NCBI GenBank assembly: GCA_945874515.1
Contig: CAMCHA010000221.1
Location: forward strand, 1 to 5,177
Length of the DNA stretch: 5,177 nt
Source: Asaia bogorensis
Lineage (GTDB): Bacteria > Pseudomonadota > Alphaproteobacteria > Acetobacterales > Acetobacteraceae
Direction: 5' to 3'
Shown: in pieces, positions 1-5,177 of the stretch
Layout of the letters: each line of letters begins with the position of its first letter
How positions within the stretch are numbered: position 1 is the first letter of the stretch
Program-made: the position numbers and the translations under genes
Notes under the pieces: model-generated
Told to the model about the DNA's origin: nothing
Seen by the model: only the letters and a program-made list of their open reading frames with translations
The model's database searches: none

Positions 1-791
1 AGGCTGTCACGCACAATCGGCAGGCTGGCCGTTTCGGGCCGCGCGCCGCGCACCAGGCGCAAAATGGCGTCCAGCACCTTCTCGCCCACCGGCATGCGGC
101 GGATAAGCGCTTGCGCGGCCATCAATTCAGCGGCGGTCAGTGCCTGAGGCGGGGGCGCTTCCGGCGCGCCGGTGGTGGCCAGCAGCATGGCGCGTTCCGC
201 GGCCTCATCCGGGTAGGAAATGGCGATTTCCAGCAGAAAACGATCAAGCTGGGCTTCTGGCAGGGGGTAGGTGCCTTCTTGTTCGATCGGGTTTTGCGTC
301 GCCAGCACATGGAAAGGGCTGGGCAAGGGGTGGATTTCCCCGGCAATCGCCACGCGCTGTTCCTGCATGGCCTGCAAAAGTGCTGATTGCGTGCGGGGCG
401 AGGCACGGTTGATTTCGTCCGCCATCAGCAATTGGCAGAAGATCGGCCCCTTCAGGAAGCGAAAGCCGCGCCGGCCATCGGCCTGGTCTTCCAGCACCTC
501 ACTGCCCAGGATATCGGCCGGCATCAGATCGGGCGTGAATTGCACGCGCTTGGCATCCAGCCCCATCACCCGGCCGAGCGTTTCGACCAGCTTGGTCTTG
601 CCCAAGCCTGGCACGCCGACCAGCAGCACATGCCCACCCGAGAGCAGCCCGATCAGGCTTTGTTCCACCACATCGGCCTGGCCATAGATGGCCGCACCGA
701 TGGCGGCCCTCACGGAGGCTAGCTTTTGGCCTAGTTTTTCAACTTCCTGCACCAGGAATGTCGCTTCCTGAGCCTCAGCACCTTCACGCAT
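1..791 (-). CDS. MoxR-family AAA+ ATPase (3' end beyond window)
   Basis: ATPase of the MoxR family, cytosolic chaperone-like AAA+ proteins that usually work with VWA-domain partners in metal insertion, complex assembly or envelope stress. I read 263 codons on the minus strand with no stop before the left edge; family members are about 320-335 residues, so roughly the last 60-70 are missing. Visible motifs: Walker A GVPGLGKT (59-66), Walker B LLMADE (121-126) followed by INRASPRTQSALLQAMQE, sensor 1 asparagine in ATQNP (N167), and the LDRF arginine (R184) after GTYPLPEAQ. The start at 791 is supported by GGGAG (802-806) ten bases upstream, and the homology begins soon after it. It is divergent from the DUF1285 gene. 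Partners such as DUF58 or VWA proteins would be expected downstream, outside the window. The family call is firm; the specific substrate is unknown. Confidence 0.96.
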   Translation of the reverse strand, partial: MREGAEAQEATFLVQEVEKLGQKLASVRAAIGAAIYGQADVVEQSLIGLLSGGHVLLVGVPGLGKTKLVETLGRVMGLDAKRVQFTPDLMPADILGSEVLEDQADGRRGFRFLKGPIFCQLLMADEINRASPRTQSALLQAMQEQRVAIAGEIHPLPSPFHVLATQNPIEQEGTYPLPEAQLDRFLLEIAISYPDEAAERAMLLATTGAPEAPPPQALTAAELMAAQALIRRMPVGEKVLDAILRLVRGARPETASLPIVRDS

Positions 792-812
792 GCGGGATAG
801 GCTCCCTATATT
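783..812 (+). promoter_or_regulatory. possible sigma70-type promoter for the DUF1285-cca cluster
   Basis: TTCACG (783-788, 4/6 match to TTGACA) and TATATT (807-812, 5/6 match to TATAAT) are 18 bases apart and point toward the DUF1285 gene, giving a leader of about 75 bases. The -35 lies inside the first codons of moxR. On the opposite strand, TAATAT (813-808) overlaps this -10 and could serve moxR, but it has no convincing -35 and sits very close to the moxR ribosome-binding site. Based on pattern only. Confidence 0.3.
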
Positions 813-829
813 ACAGAAATCGTTTTCGG

Positions 830-834
830 GACTC
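830..834. promoter_or_regulatory. GANTC site (CcrM-type methylation target) in divergent gap
   Basis: GACTC in the 104-base gap between moxR and the DUF1285 gene. It matches the recognition sequence of the alphaproteobacterial cell-cycle methyltransferase CcrM. On the moxR strand it lies about 16 bases upstream of TAATAT, roughly where a -35 box would be. Whether it is methylated or regulatory is inferred. Confidence 0.4.
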
Positions 835-895
835 GCCCCCGCCTTCAATCAGGTTGGGTGACGAGGGGTCCCACGGCAAGGGTCGAGCAAAGAAT

Positions 896-1489
896 ATGGC
901 GTTTCAGGATGCGGCGAAAGAAAGAAATCACGCGCATGCCGATGTGATGGAAGCGCGCGCGCCCCGCCAAGCCCATGATGTGGGCGATCTTGCCATCCGC
1001 ATCGCTCGCGACGGCACCTGGTATTACCGGGGCAGCCCAATTGCCCGGAAGGAAATGGTCTGCCTATTTGGTTCTGTCCTGAAACGCGCCGCGGACGGGT
1101 CCTATATTCTGGAAACGCCGGTGGAGCGTGGGCGGATTGAAGTTGAAGATGCGCCCTTCATCGCCGTTGAACTATTCTGGCGCGATTGTGATTGCGGGGA
1201 TGGCGCACCGCGCCAATGCCTGAGCTTCCGCACCAATCTGGATGAGATGGTGACCGCCGATGCGGAACACCCGATCCGCGTGCATCTGGACCCCATCAGC
1301 CGCGAACCCCGCCCCTATATCACCGTGCGCCCAGGGCTGGAGGCGCGGATCAATCGCGCTGTCTTCTACGAATTGGTGGCCCTCGCCCAGGCCGAAATCA
1401 TGGAAGGCCGCAAGGTGCTTGGCGTTTGGAGCGAGGGGATGTTCTTCCCGATAGATGAAGCGCCTATCCTGGATATGCCGGAAGCGTGA
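896..1489 (+). CDS. DUF1285 family protein
   Basis: A 197-residue protein of the DUF1285 family (Pfam PF06938), widespread in Proteobacteria and of unknown function; it is soluble, with no signal peptide or membrane segment. Family-like stretches are GDLAIRIARDGTWYYRGSPI (30-49), the ETPVERGRIEVEDAPFIAVE segment (73-92), LSFRTNLDEMVTADAEHPIR (109-128) and the RPYITVRPGLEARI region (139-152). The open frame runs upstream to an ATG at 758, but that start would lie inside moxR and add 46 unconserved residues. I chose ATG 896, with GAG at 885-887 and AAGGG at 878-882 as weak ribosome-binding candidates; ATG 947 is a possible shorter start (180 residues). An unusual CDC-plus-C cysteine cluster is seen at residues 98, 100 and 108. 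It is first in the plus-strand cluster, and its stop overlaps the Nudix start by four bases (GTGA). Confidence 0.88.
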   Translation: MAFQDAAKERNHAHADVMEARAPRQAHDVGDLAIRIARDGTWYYRGSPIARKEMVCLFGSVLKRAADGSYILETPVERGRIEVEDAPFIAVELFWRDCDCGDGAPRQCLSFRTNLDEMVTADAEHPIRVHLDPISREPRPYITVRPGLEARINRAVFYELVALAQAEIMEGRKVLGVWSEGMFFPIDEAPILDMPEA

Positions 1490-2106
1490 GCGGGGCATTC
1501 GCGTTTCCGCTGACCGTTGCCGCGCTGCAAGCGCGTATTGCTGATCCGCTCCGGCTTCGCGCTGATCGGCCCGCACCGCGGGAAGATGTGGAACGCGCCG
1601 CGCGCGCCGGTGGGCGCATGACACCAGCGGCGGTGTTGGTGCCGCTGGTGCTGCACCCGGAACCGACGGTGCTGCTGACCTTGCGCTCCGCGGATTTGAA
1701 GGCCCATGCGGGGCAGGTTTCCTTCCCTGGTGGCCGGCTTGAAGAAGGCGAAAGCCCCGTAGCGGCGGCGCTGCGCGAAGCCGAGGAAGAAATTGGCCTG
1801 CATGCCGGCCTGCCGGAGATTGTCGGAGAATTGCCGCCGCTGCTGACCGGTACGGGCTATCTGGTGACGCCGGTTATCGCCTTGCTGCGCCCGCCCTTTA
1901 CGCTGACCCCTCATCCGGGGGAGGTGGCGGAGACCTTCGAATACCCTCTGGCGCATGTGACCGATCCCGCCAAGCCGGAACGGCGTTCGCGCGAATTTCG
2001 CGGCGAGATTCGGGAATTCTGGGTCTGGCCGCATGACCGGCATTATATTTGGGGCGCGACCGCTTCCGTGCTGGTGACGCTTGCTTCCGTGCTGCGCGAA
2101 GATTGA
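1486..2106 (+). CDS. Nudix hydrolase, NudL-type CoA pyrophosphatase
   Basis: Predicted to hydrolyse coenzyme A (and oxidised or acyl CoA) to 3',5'-ADP and 4'-phosphopantetheine, using Mg2+ or Mn2+ in the cytosol. The 206-residue protein has a perfect Nudix box GX5EX7REUXEEXGU: G83, E89, R97, E98, E101, E102, G104, L105. Just before it, LLTLRSADLKAHAGQVSFPG (63-82) matches the UPF0035 signature that marks the CoA-specific subgroup. The length is typical for that subgroup. The GTG start at 1486 overlaps the DUF1285 stop as GTGA; GGAAG at 1480-1484 is too close to act as a normal ribosome-binding site, so translation is probably coupled to the upstream gene. The subgroup assignment is strong; the true substrate could still be another CoA-like or nucleotide pyrophosphate. 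Confidence 0.93.
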   Translation: MSGAFAFPLTVAALQARIADPLRLRADRPAPREDVERAARAGGRMTPAAVLVPLVLHPEPTVLLTLRSADLKAHAGQVSFPGGRLEEGESPVAAALREAEEEIGLHAGLPEIVGELPPLLTGTGYLVTPVIALLRPPFTLTPHPGEVAETFEYPLAHVTDPAKPERRSREFRGEIREFWVWPHDRHYIWGATASVLVTLASVLRED

Positions 2107-2126
2107 ATGTTTGGCATCTAGGGATA

Positions 2127-2131
2127 GAATC
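2127..2131. promoter_or_regulatory. GANTC site in the Nudix-DUF6111 gap
   Basis: GAATC, six bases before the GTG start of the DUF6111-like gene, inside the only real gap (30 bases) of the plus-strand cluster. It is one of six GANTC sites in the window. A regulatory role is inferred from its position. Confidence 0.3.
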
Positions 2132-2136
2132 ACTCC

Positions 2137-2385
2137 GTGCCCTATCTGATCGAAGCCCTGCTGTTCCTCGCGCCCTTCGCAGCATTTTTCATCTGGCGCC
2201 GGCTTAATCCGGGGCGGGAACCCGGCACCGTGTTGCTGGTGCTGGCCGGGTGTGGCGCGGCGCTGATGCTGGCGGGCGCGCTTTGGTATGGGCTGTCACG
2301 CGCCAGCGCGCCGGGATCGAAATATGTCCCCGCCCGCATTGATGGCACCGAAATCACGCCTGGCCATATGGAGCCGCGTCGATGA
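2137..2385 (+). CDS. small two-helix membrane protein, DUF6111-like
   Basis: An 82-residue inner-membrane protein of unknown function. There are two hydrophobic segments, about residues 3-20 and 31-52, joined by an RRLNPGREPG loop. By the positive-inside rule the loop is cytoplasmic and both ends are periplasmic. The C-terminal tail has a motif GSKYVPARIDGTEITPG (60-76); a G-x-x-YVPA-plus-PG tail is what I remember of the alphaproteobacterial DUF6111 family, so that name comes from memory, not a search. The GTG at 2137 is the first possible start, since TAG at 2125-2127 closes the frame just upstream; AGGGA (2120-2124) lies 12 bases before it, a little far. Its stop overlaps the cca start as ATGA, suggesting co-translation with cca. 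Confidence 0.82.
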   Translation: MPYLIEALLFLAPFAAFFIWRRLNPGREPGTVLLVLAGCGAALMLAGALWYGLSRASAPGSKYVPARIDGTEITPGHMEPRR

Positions 2386-3587
2386 GAGCATTTGCATCAT
2401 TGCCGGATTTTCTGCGTGCGCCCGCCACCGCCAAGGTGCTTGATGTCTTGCCCGGTAGCCGCGCGGTGGGCGGTGCGGTGCGCGATGCCTTGGCCGGGCT
2501 GCCGGTCGCGGATGTGGATGTCGCCGCGCCCTTCCCGCCTGAAGAAATCATGGCGCGATTGCTTGCTGCCGGCTGCAAGGTGTTTGAGACTGGCTTGGCA
2601 CATGGCACGGTGACCGCAGTTTGGGATCATCAGCCGATTGAAGTGACGGCGCTTCGCCGCGACGTGCTGACCGATGGCCGCCACGCTGAAGTGGCCTGGA
2701 CCACCGATTGGCGCGAAGATGCAGAGCGGCGCGATTTCACCATCAATGCCATGTCGCTTGGCACGGATGGCGTACTGCATGATTATTTCGGCGGGCGCGA
2801 AGATCTCGCGCTTGGGCTGGTGCATTTTGTGGGTGATCCTGCCACGCGTTTGGCTGAGGATTACTTGCGGCTGCTACGCTTCTTTCGCTTCCACGCACGC
2901 TATGGCAAGGGTGCCCCTGATGCGGTGGCGTTGCACGCGATACGCACCGCCATCCCCGGCCTCGCGCGGCTTTCCGTTGAGCGCATCTGGATGGAAATCA
3001 AGCGCATCCTGATGGTGGCGGAACCCGTGCCGGCGCTGCGCCTGATGGCTGAGCTTGGCGTTTTGCCCGCCATCCTGCCGGAGTTCGCCGCACCTGATCT
3101 TGATTGCCTTGCGCGGTTGGTCGCGTTCCGTGCTCCAGCAGAACCCTTGCTGCGGCTGGCGGCTTTGGGCGTTGCGGCACCGGGGCTTGCCACACGCTTG
3201 AAGCTTTCAACGGCGGAGGTACGCGCGCTGCGTTTCTTACAGGAAGTCGCGATACCAGATGCGGAAATTGACGCGGCAGAATTTCGCCGTTGGCGCGCAC
3301 GGCATGACGCGGTGGCTTTGGAAATACAAGAAGCCGCGCTGTGGTTGGCGGATGCGCGCGAAGGTACCGCACCGCTTCGCGCCGCGCTGCGTGCCACTTT
3401 GCACACTGAAGCCGCGCCCGTCTTTCCCTTGCAGGGGCGTGATCTTTTGGCGGAAGGCGCTTCCCCCGGCCCCGCGCTTGGCGCGTTATTGGCGCGGGTT
3501 GAAGCCTTTTGGATCGCAGGTGGCTGCGTGGCGGATCACGCCGCTTGCCTTGCCGAGGCGAAACGGCTGATGGCGCGCCCCTTATAG
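2382..3587 (+). CDS. cca: CCA-adding tRNA nucleotidyltransferase (class II)
   Basis: Adds or repairs the 3'-terminal CCA of tRNAs from CTP and ATP without a nucleic acid template, a cytosolic and normally essential step in making chargeable tRNA. The 401-residue protein shows the class II nucleotidyltransferase motifs in order: GGAVRD (30-35) with metal-binding aspartates D44 and D46 (DVD); EVTALRRD (87-94); RRDFTINAM (116-124); EDYLR (159-163), the EDxxR element that selects the incoming nucleotide; RFFRFHARYG (166-175); and ERIWMEIKRIL (200-210). The C-terminus keeps a GRDLL...PGPALGALL segment typical of alphaproteobacterial members, and I see no HD phosphohydrolase domain. ATG 2382 overlaps the DUF6111 stop (ATGA) and has GGAG at 2370-2373, eight bases upstream. 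A poly(A) polymerase (PcnB) is the main alternative, but the short, HD-less form fits CCA addition better. Confidence 0.93.
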   Translation: MRAFASLPDFLRAPATAKVLDVLPGSRAVGGAVRDALAGLPVADVDVAAPFPPEEIMARLLAAGCKVFETGLAHGTVTAVWDHQPIEVTALRRDVLTDGRHAEVAWTTDWREDAERRDFTINAMSLGTDGVLHDYFGGREDLALGLVHFVGDPATRLAEDYLRLLRFFRFHARYGKGAPDAVALHAIRTAIPGLARLSVERIWMEIKRILMVAEPVPALRLMAELGVLPAILPEFAAPDLDCLARLVAFRAPAEPLLRLAALGVAAPGLATRLKLSTAEVRALRFLQEVAIPDAEIDAAEFRRWRARHDAVALEIQEAALWLADAREGTAPLRAALRATLHTEAAPVFPLQGRDLLAEGASPGPALGALLARVEAFWIAGGCVADHAACLAEAKRLMARPL

Positions 3588-3593
3588 CATGGC

Positions 3594-5003
3594 TTACCCT
3601 GGCAGCATCTTGCCCGGGTTCATCAGGCTTTCAGGGTCAATCACGCCCTTGATGGCGCGCATCACATCCAAAGCCACCGGGTCCTTCAGCGATGCCATGG
3701 CGTGGCGCTTGGATTGCCCAATGCCATGTTCAGCGCTGAAGCTGCCGCCCATCTCCACCGCGATGCTATTGACCAGTGCTTCAAGCCCCGCCGCACGAGA
3801 AGCCCAATCCTTGTAGTCCATGCCCTTGGGCGCGCCCATGCCAAGATGGATATTCCCATCCCCCGCATGGCCGATCATGAACAACTCGCCTTCCGGCCAG
3901 CCAGCCACTAATTCTTTTTCGACGCGCGCCAGAAAGCGCGGTACGGATGAAACCGGAACAGCGGTATCGGTGCCGACATAAGGCCCGTTGCGGCGCTGGC
4001 AATCAGGGTAGTCTTCCCGAATACGCCAGAAGCCGGCACGCTGATCCTCATTCGCGGCCAGCACGGCATCGGTGCAATCGCCGGCCTCCGCCGCTTCCGC
4101 CAAAATATCTTCCAGCATTTCCTTGAGCGGCACGGCAGGATGCGCGGCGGCGATTTCCACCATGACATACCAAGGGCTCTCAAGCGCCATCGGCATGCGC
4201 GTGCGCAGCCCATGGCGTTCCACCACCTGCATGCATTCCTTGCGGATCAATTCAAAGGCAATGACATCCGCGCCCGATTCCAGCATGCGCGACAGCAAAG
4301 ACAGCGCCGCATCGGGCGATGGAACGGCGACAAAGGCAGTCTCAACCCGCTTCAAGGCCGGCACCAGCCGCAACGCGGCGGCGGTGATGATACCAAGCGT
4401 GCCTTCCCCGCCCAGGAACAAATGGCGCAAAGCATAGCCGCTATTGTCCTTGCGCACGCGGCGCAAATCATTCAGCACCCGCCCATCGGGCAGCACCACT
4501 TCAAGCCCCAGCACCAAATCCCGCGCATTGCCCCAGCGAATGGTGCGAATGCCGCCCGCATTGGTGGAAAGCGCGCCGCCCACCATGGCTGACCCCTGCG
4601 CGCCCCAGGAAAGCGGGAAAAGCCGCCCCGCTGCCGCGGCGGCTTCCTGCACATTCTGGATGATGCAGCCCGCTTCCGCGACCAGCGAAAAATCCTTCGC
4701 ATCCACATCACGGATACGGTTCAGGCGTTCCAGGCTCATGACCACTGCAGGCGGGCCGTTATCCTGCACCACCGCCCCGCCGCAAAGCCCGGTGCGCCCG
4801 CCAGCCGGCACAATGGCAAGCCCGGCGGCGGCGCAGGCGCGGACAGAGGCCGAAACCTCCTCAACCGAGCCCGGGCGCAGCACGGCGCGCGGCGTGCCGC
4901 GATAGGTCCCGCGCCAATCCACCGCATAGGGGGCGATATCGGCATCCTCAGTGAGGCAATTCTTCGGCCCCACAATGGGGGCGAGCAATTCGGCTGGCGT
5001 CAT
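3594..5003 (-). CDS. FAD-binding oxidoreductase, D-2-hydroxyacid dehydrogenase type (D2HGDH/GlcD/Dld family)
   Basis: A 469-residue flavoprotein of the VAO/PCMH fold that probably oxidises a D-2-hydroxy acid (such as D-lactate, D-2-hydroxyglutarate or glycolate) and passes electrons to an acceptor not identifiable here. The N-terminal FAD domain contains VPAGGRTGLCGGAV (65-78), GGALSTNAGG (142-151), RKDNSGY (184-190) and GGEGTLGIIT (198-207). The C-terminal domain has the metal-site motif GHAGDGNIH (378-386; H379, H386) and SAEHGIGQSK (423-432; E425, H426). Against human D2HGDH as I recall it, the pocket Arg is kept (R329), but Thr is P333 and Lys is G344, so the substrate may differ. The frame is open upstream to 5165, yet homology starts at the ATG at 5003, right after a hairpin covering the ribosome-binding region. 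No signal peptide is seen. It is convergent with cca. Confidence 0.92.
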   Translation of the reverse strand: MTPAELLAPIVGPKNCLTEDADIAPYAVDWRGTYRGTPRAVLRPGSVEEVSASVRACAAAGLAIVPAGGRTGLCGGAVVQDNGPPAVVMSLERLNRIRDVDAKDFSLVAEAGCIIQNVQEAAAAAGRLFPLSWGAQGSAMVGGALSTNAGGIRTIRWGNARDLVLGLEVVLPDGRVLNDLRRVRKDNSGYALRHLFLGGEGTLGIITAAALRLVPALKRVETAFVAVPSPDAALSLLSRMLESGADVIAFELIRKECMQVVERHGLRTRMPMALESPWYVMVEIAAAHPAVPLKEMLEDILAEAAEAGDCTDAVLAANEDQRAGFWRIREDYPDCQRRNGPYVGTDTAVPVSSVPRFLARVEKELVAGWPEGELFMIGHAGDGNIHLGMGAPKGMDYKDWASRAAGLEALVNSIAVEMGGSFSAEHGIGQSKRHAMASLKDPVALDVMRAIKGVIDPESLMNPGKMLPG

Positions 5004-5020
5004 GGGGGAATACTTCCCCC
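5004..5020 (-). promoter_or_regulatory. hairpin over the ribosome-binding region of the oxidoreductase
   Basis: A perfect inverted repeat lies immediately upstream of the minus-strand ATG: GGGGGAA (5004-5010), a 3-base loop TAC, and TTCCCCC (5014-5020). In the mRNA this reads GGGGGAA-GUA-UUCCCCC and then AUG. The only purine-rich Shine-Dalgarno-like sequence (GGGGGAAG) forms one arm, so it would be paired when the stem folds. The structure is certain from sequence; its role as a translational control element is inferred. Confidence 0.5.
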
Positions 5021-5056
5021 GATGCGCGCCGGGGTCAAACGGGCTTTTGTCTGGTC

Positions 5057-5100
5057 GCATTTTCCGAGTCGCCAAGCGATTCCGCTTGGCTTGAAAATGC
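5057..5100. repeat. nested inverted repeat in the divergent intergenic region
   Basis: Outer arms GCATTTTC (5057-5064) and GAAAATGC (5093-5100) are perfect complements. Inside them, GCCAAGCG (5071-5078) and CGCTTGGC (5083-5090) are also perfect complements around the loop ATTC. The spacers between outer and inner arms are unequal, 6 and 2 bases. The octamer TCCGCTTG (5081-5088) recurs directly at 5101-5108. There is no T-run, so it does not look like an intrinsic terminator. It could be an operator for a dimeric regulator or a short dispersed intergenic repeat. Confidence 0.7.
5066..5082. promoter_or_regulatory. paired GANTC sites inside the inverted repeat
   Basis: GAGTC (5066-5070) and GATTC (5078-5082) have starts 12 bases apart. 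The second includes the last base of the left inner arm and the loop of the inverted repeat. Both match the CcrM methyltransferase target. Paired sites in a divergent promoter region fit methylation-sensitive transcription, but this is an inference. Confidence 0.4.
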
Positions 5101-5163
5101 TCCGCTTGACGGCCCGCCCCGGGGGCTTCAAGCACGGCGGAGAAGCCAGAGAAGGGGTAGAAC

Positions 5164-5177
5164 ATGGCGCGTTTCCT
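5164..5177 (+). CDS. probable start of a plus-strand gene (N-terminus only)
   Basis: ATG at 5164 is preceded by AAGGGG (5152-5157) with a six-base spacer, a good ribosome-binding site. Only MARF and two further bases are visible before the window ends, so nothing can be said of the product. The position fits a gene divergent from the FAD oxidoreductase, sharing the 5004-5163 intergenic region with it. A chance ATG cannot be excluded. Confidence 0.5.

Noticed and set aside
111..722. Several plus-strand open frames of 90-138 codons
   Set aside because: All lie antisense to the MoxR ATPase, whose Walker and sensor motifs are intact on the minus strand.
758..895. Upstream start (ATG 758) for the DUF1285 protein
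   Set aside because: It would begin inside moxR and add 46 residues that look like translated non-coding sequence; family homology begins well after ATG 896.
2107..2121. Four-codon ATG...TAG mini-frame directly after the Nudix stop
   Set aside because: No ribosome-binding site of its own and no attenuator-like hairpins around it; expected by chance.
1366..2133. 255-codon minus-strand open frame opposite the Nudix and DUF1285 genes
   Set aside because: Arg/Gln/His-rich product with no recognisable motif, fully antisense to a perfect Nudix gene; typical shadow frame in GC-rich DNA.
2900..3406. 168-codon minus-strand open frame within cca
   Set aside because: Low-complexity Ala/Ser/Arg product antisense to a well-supported cca gene.
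5116..5126. GCCCCGGGGGC palindrome
   Set aside because: Very short arms of pure G/C in GC-rich DNA, not followed by a T-run; no support as a terminator or operator.
5004..5165. 54-codon N-terminal extension of the FAD oxidoreductase
   Set aside because: The translated sequence crosses the hairpin and the nested inverted repeat, resembles no signal peptide or domain, and the family N-terminus matches the start at 5003. Kept only as a caveat.

Overview
The window looks like a GC-rich alphaproteobacterial chromosome. The family Acetobacteraceae (Roseomonas-like) is my best guess, from the GC-rich codon use, a DUF6111-type small membrane protein, and the way GANTC sites are spread. No 16S rRNA or other marker is present to prove this. 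It is ordinary, densely packed core chromosome: no phage, insertion sequence, CRISPR array or RNA gene is visible.

Layout from left to right. (1) 1-791, minus strand: a MoxR-family AAA+ ATPase, cut by the left edge. (2) 792-895: a short divergent promoter region. (3) 896-3587, plus strand: a four-gene, probably co-transcribed cluster made of a DUF1285 protein, a NudL-type CoA pyrophosphatase (Nudix), a two-helix DUF6111-like membrane protein, and a class II CCA-adding tRNA nucleotidyltransferase. The joins are a 4-base overlap, a 30-base gap and a 4-base overlap. (4) 3594-5003, minus strand: an FAD-binding oxidoreductase of the D-2-hydroxyglutarate/D-lactate dehydrogenase type, convergent with cca with only 6 bases between the stop codons. 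(5) 5004-5163: an intergenic region with a hairpin right at the oxidoreductase start codon, a nested 44-base inverted repeat and two GANTC sites. (6) From 5164: the first codons of a probable plus-strand gene that runs off the window.

The plus-strand cluster joins tRNA 3'-end maturation (cca) with CoA/nucleotide hydrolysis (Nudix) and two proteins of unknown role. The gene order suggests a conserved housekeeping operon rather than a single pathway. The oxidoreductase is separate and probably oxidises a D-2-hydroxy acid, but two substrate-pocket positions of the D-2-hydroxyglutarate dehydrogenases are changed, so the substrate is open.

I see no clearly new multi-gene system. The points most worth a second look are the concentration of GANTC (CcrM-type) sites in the gaps between genes, the nested inverted repeat at 5057-5100, the hairpin over the oxidoreductase ribosome-binding region, and the altered active site of that enzyme.
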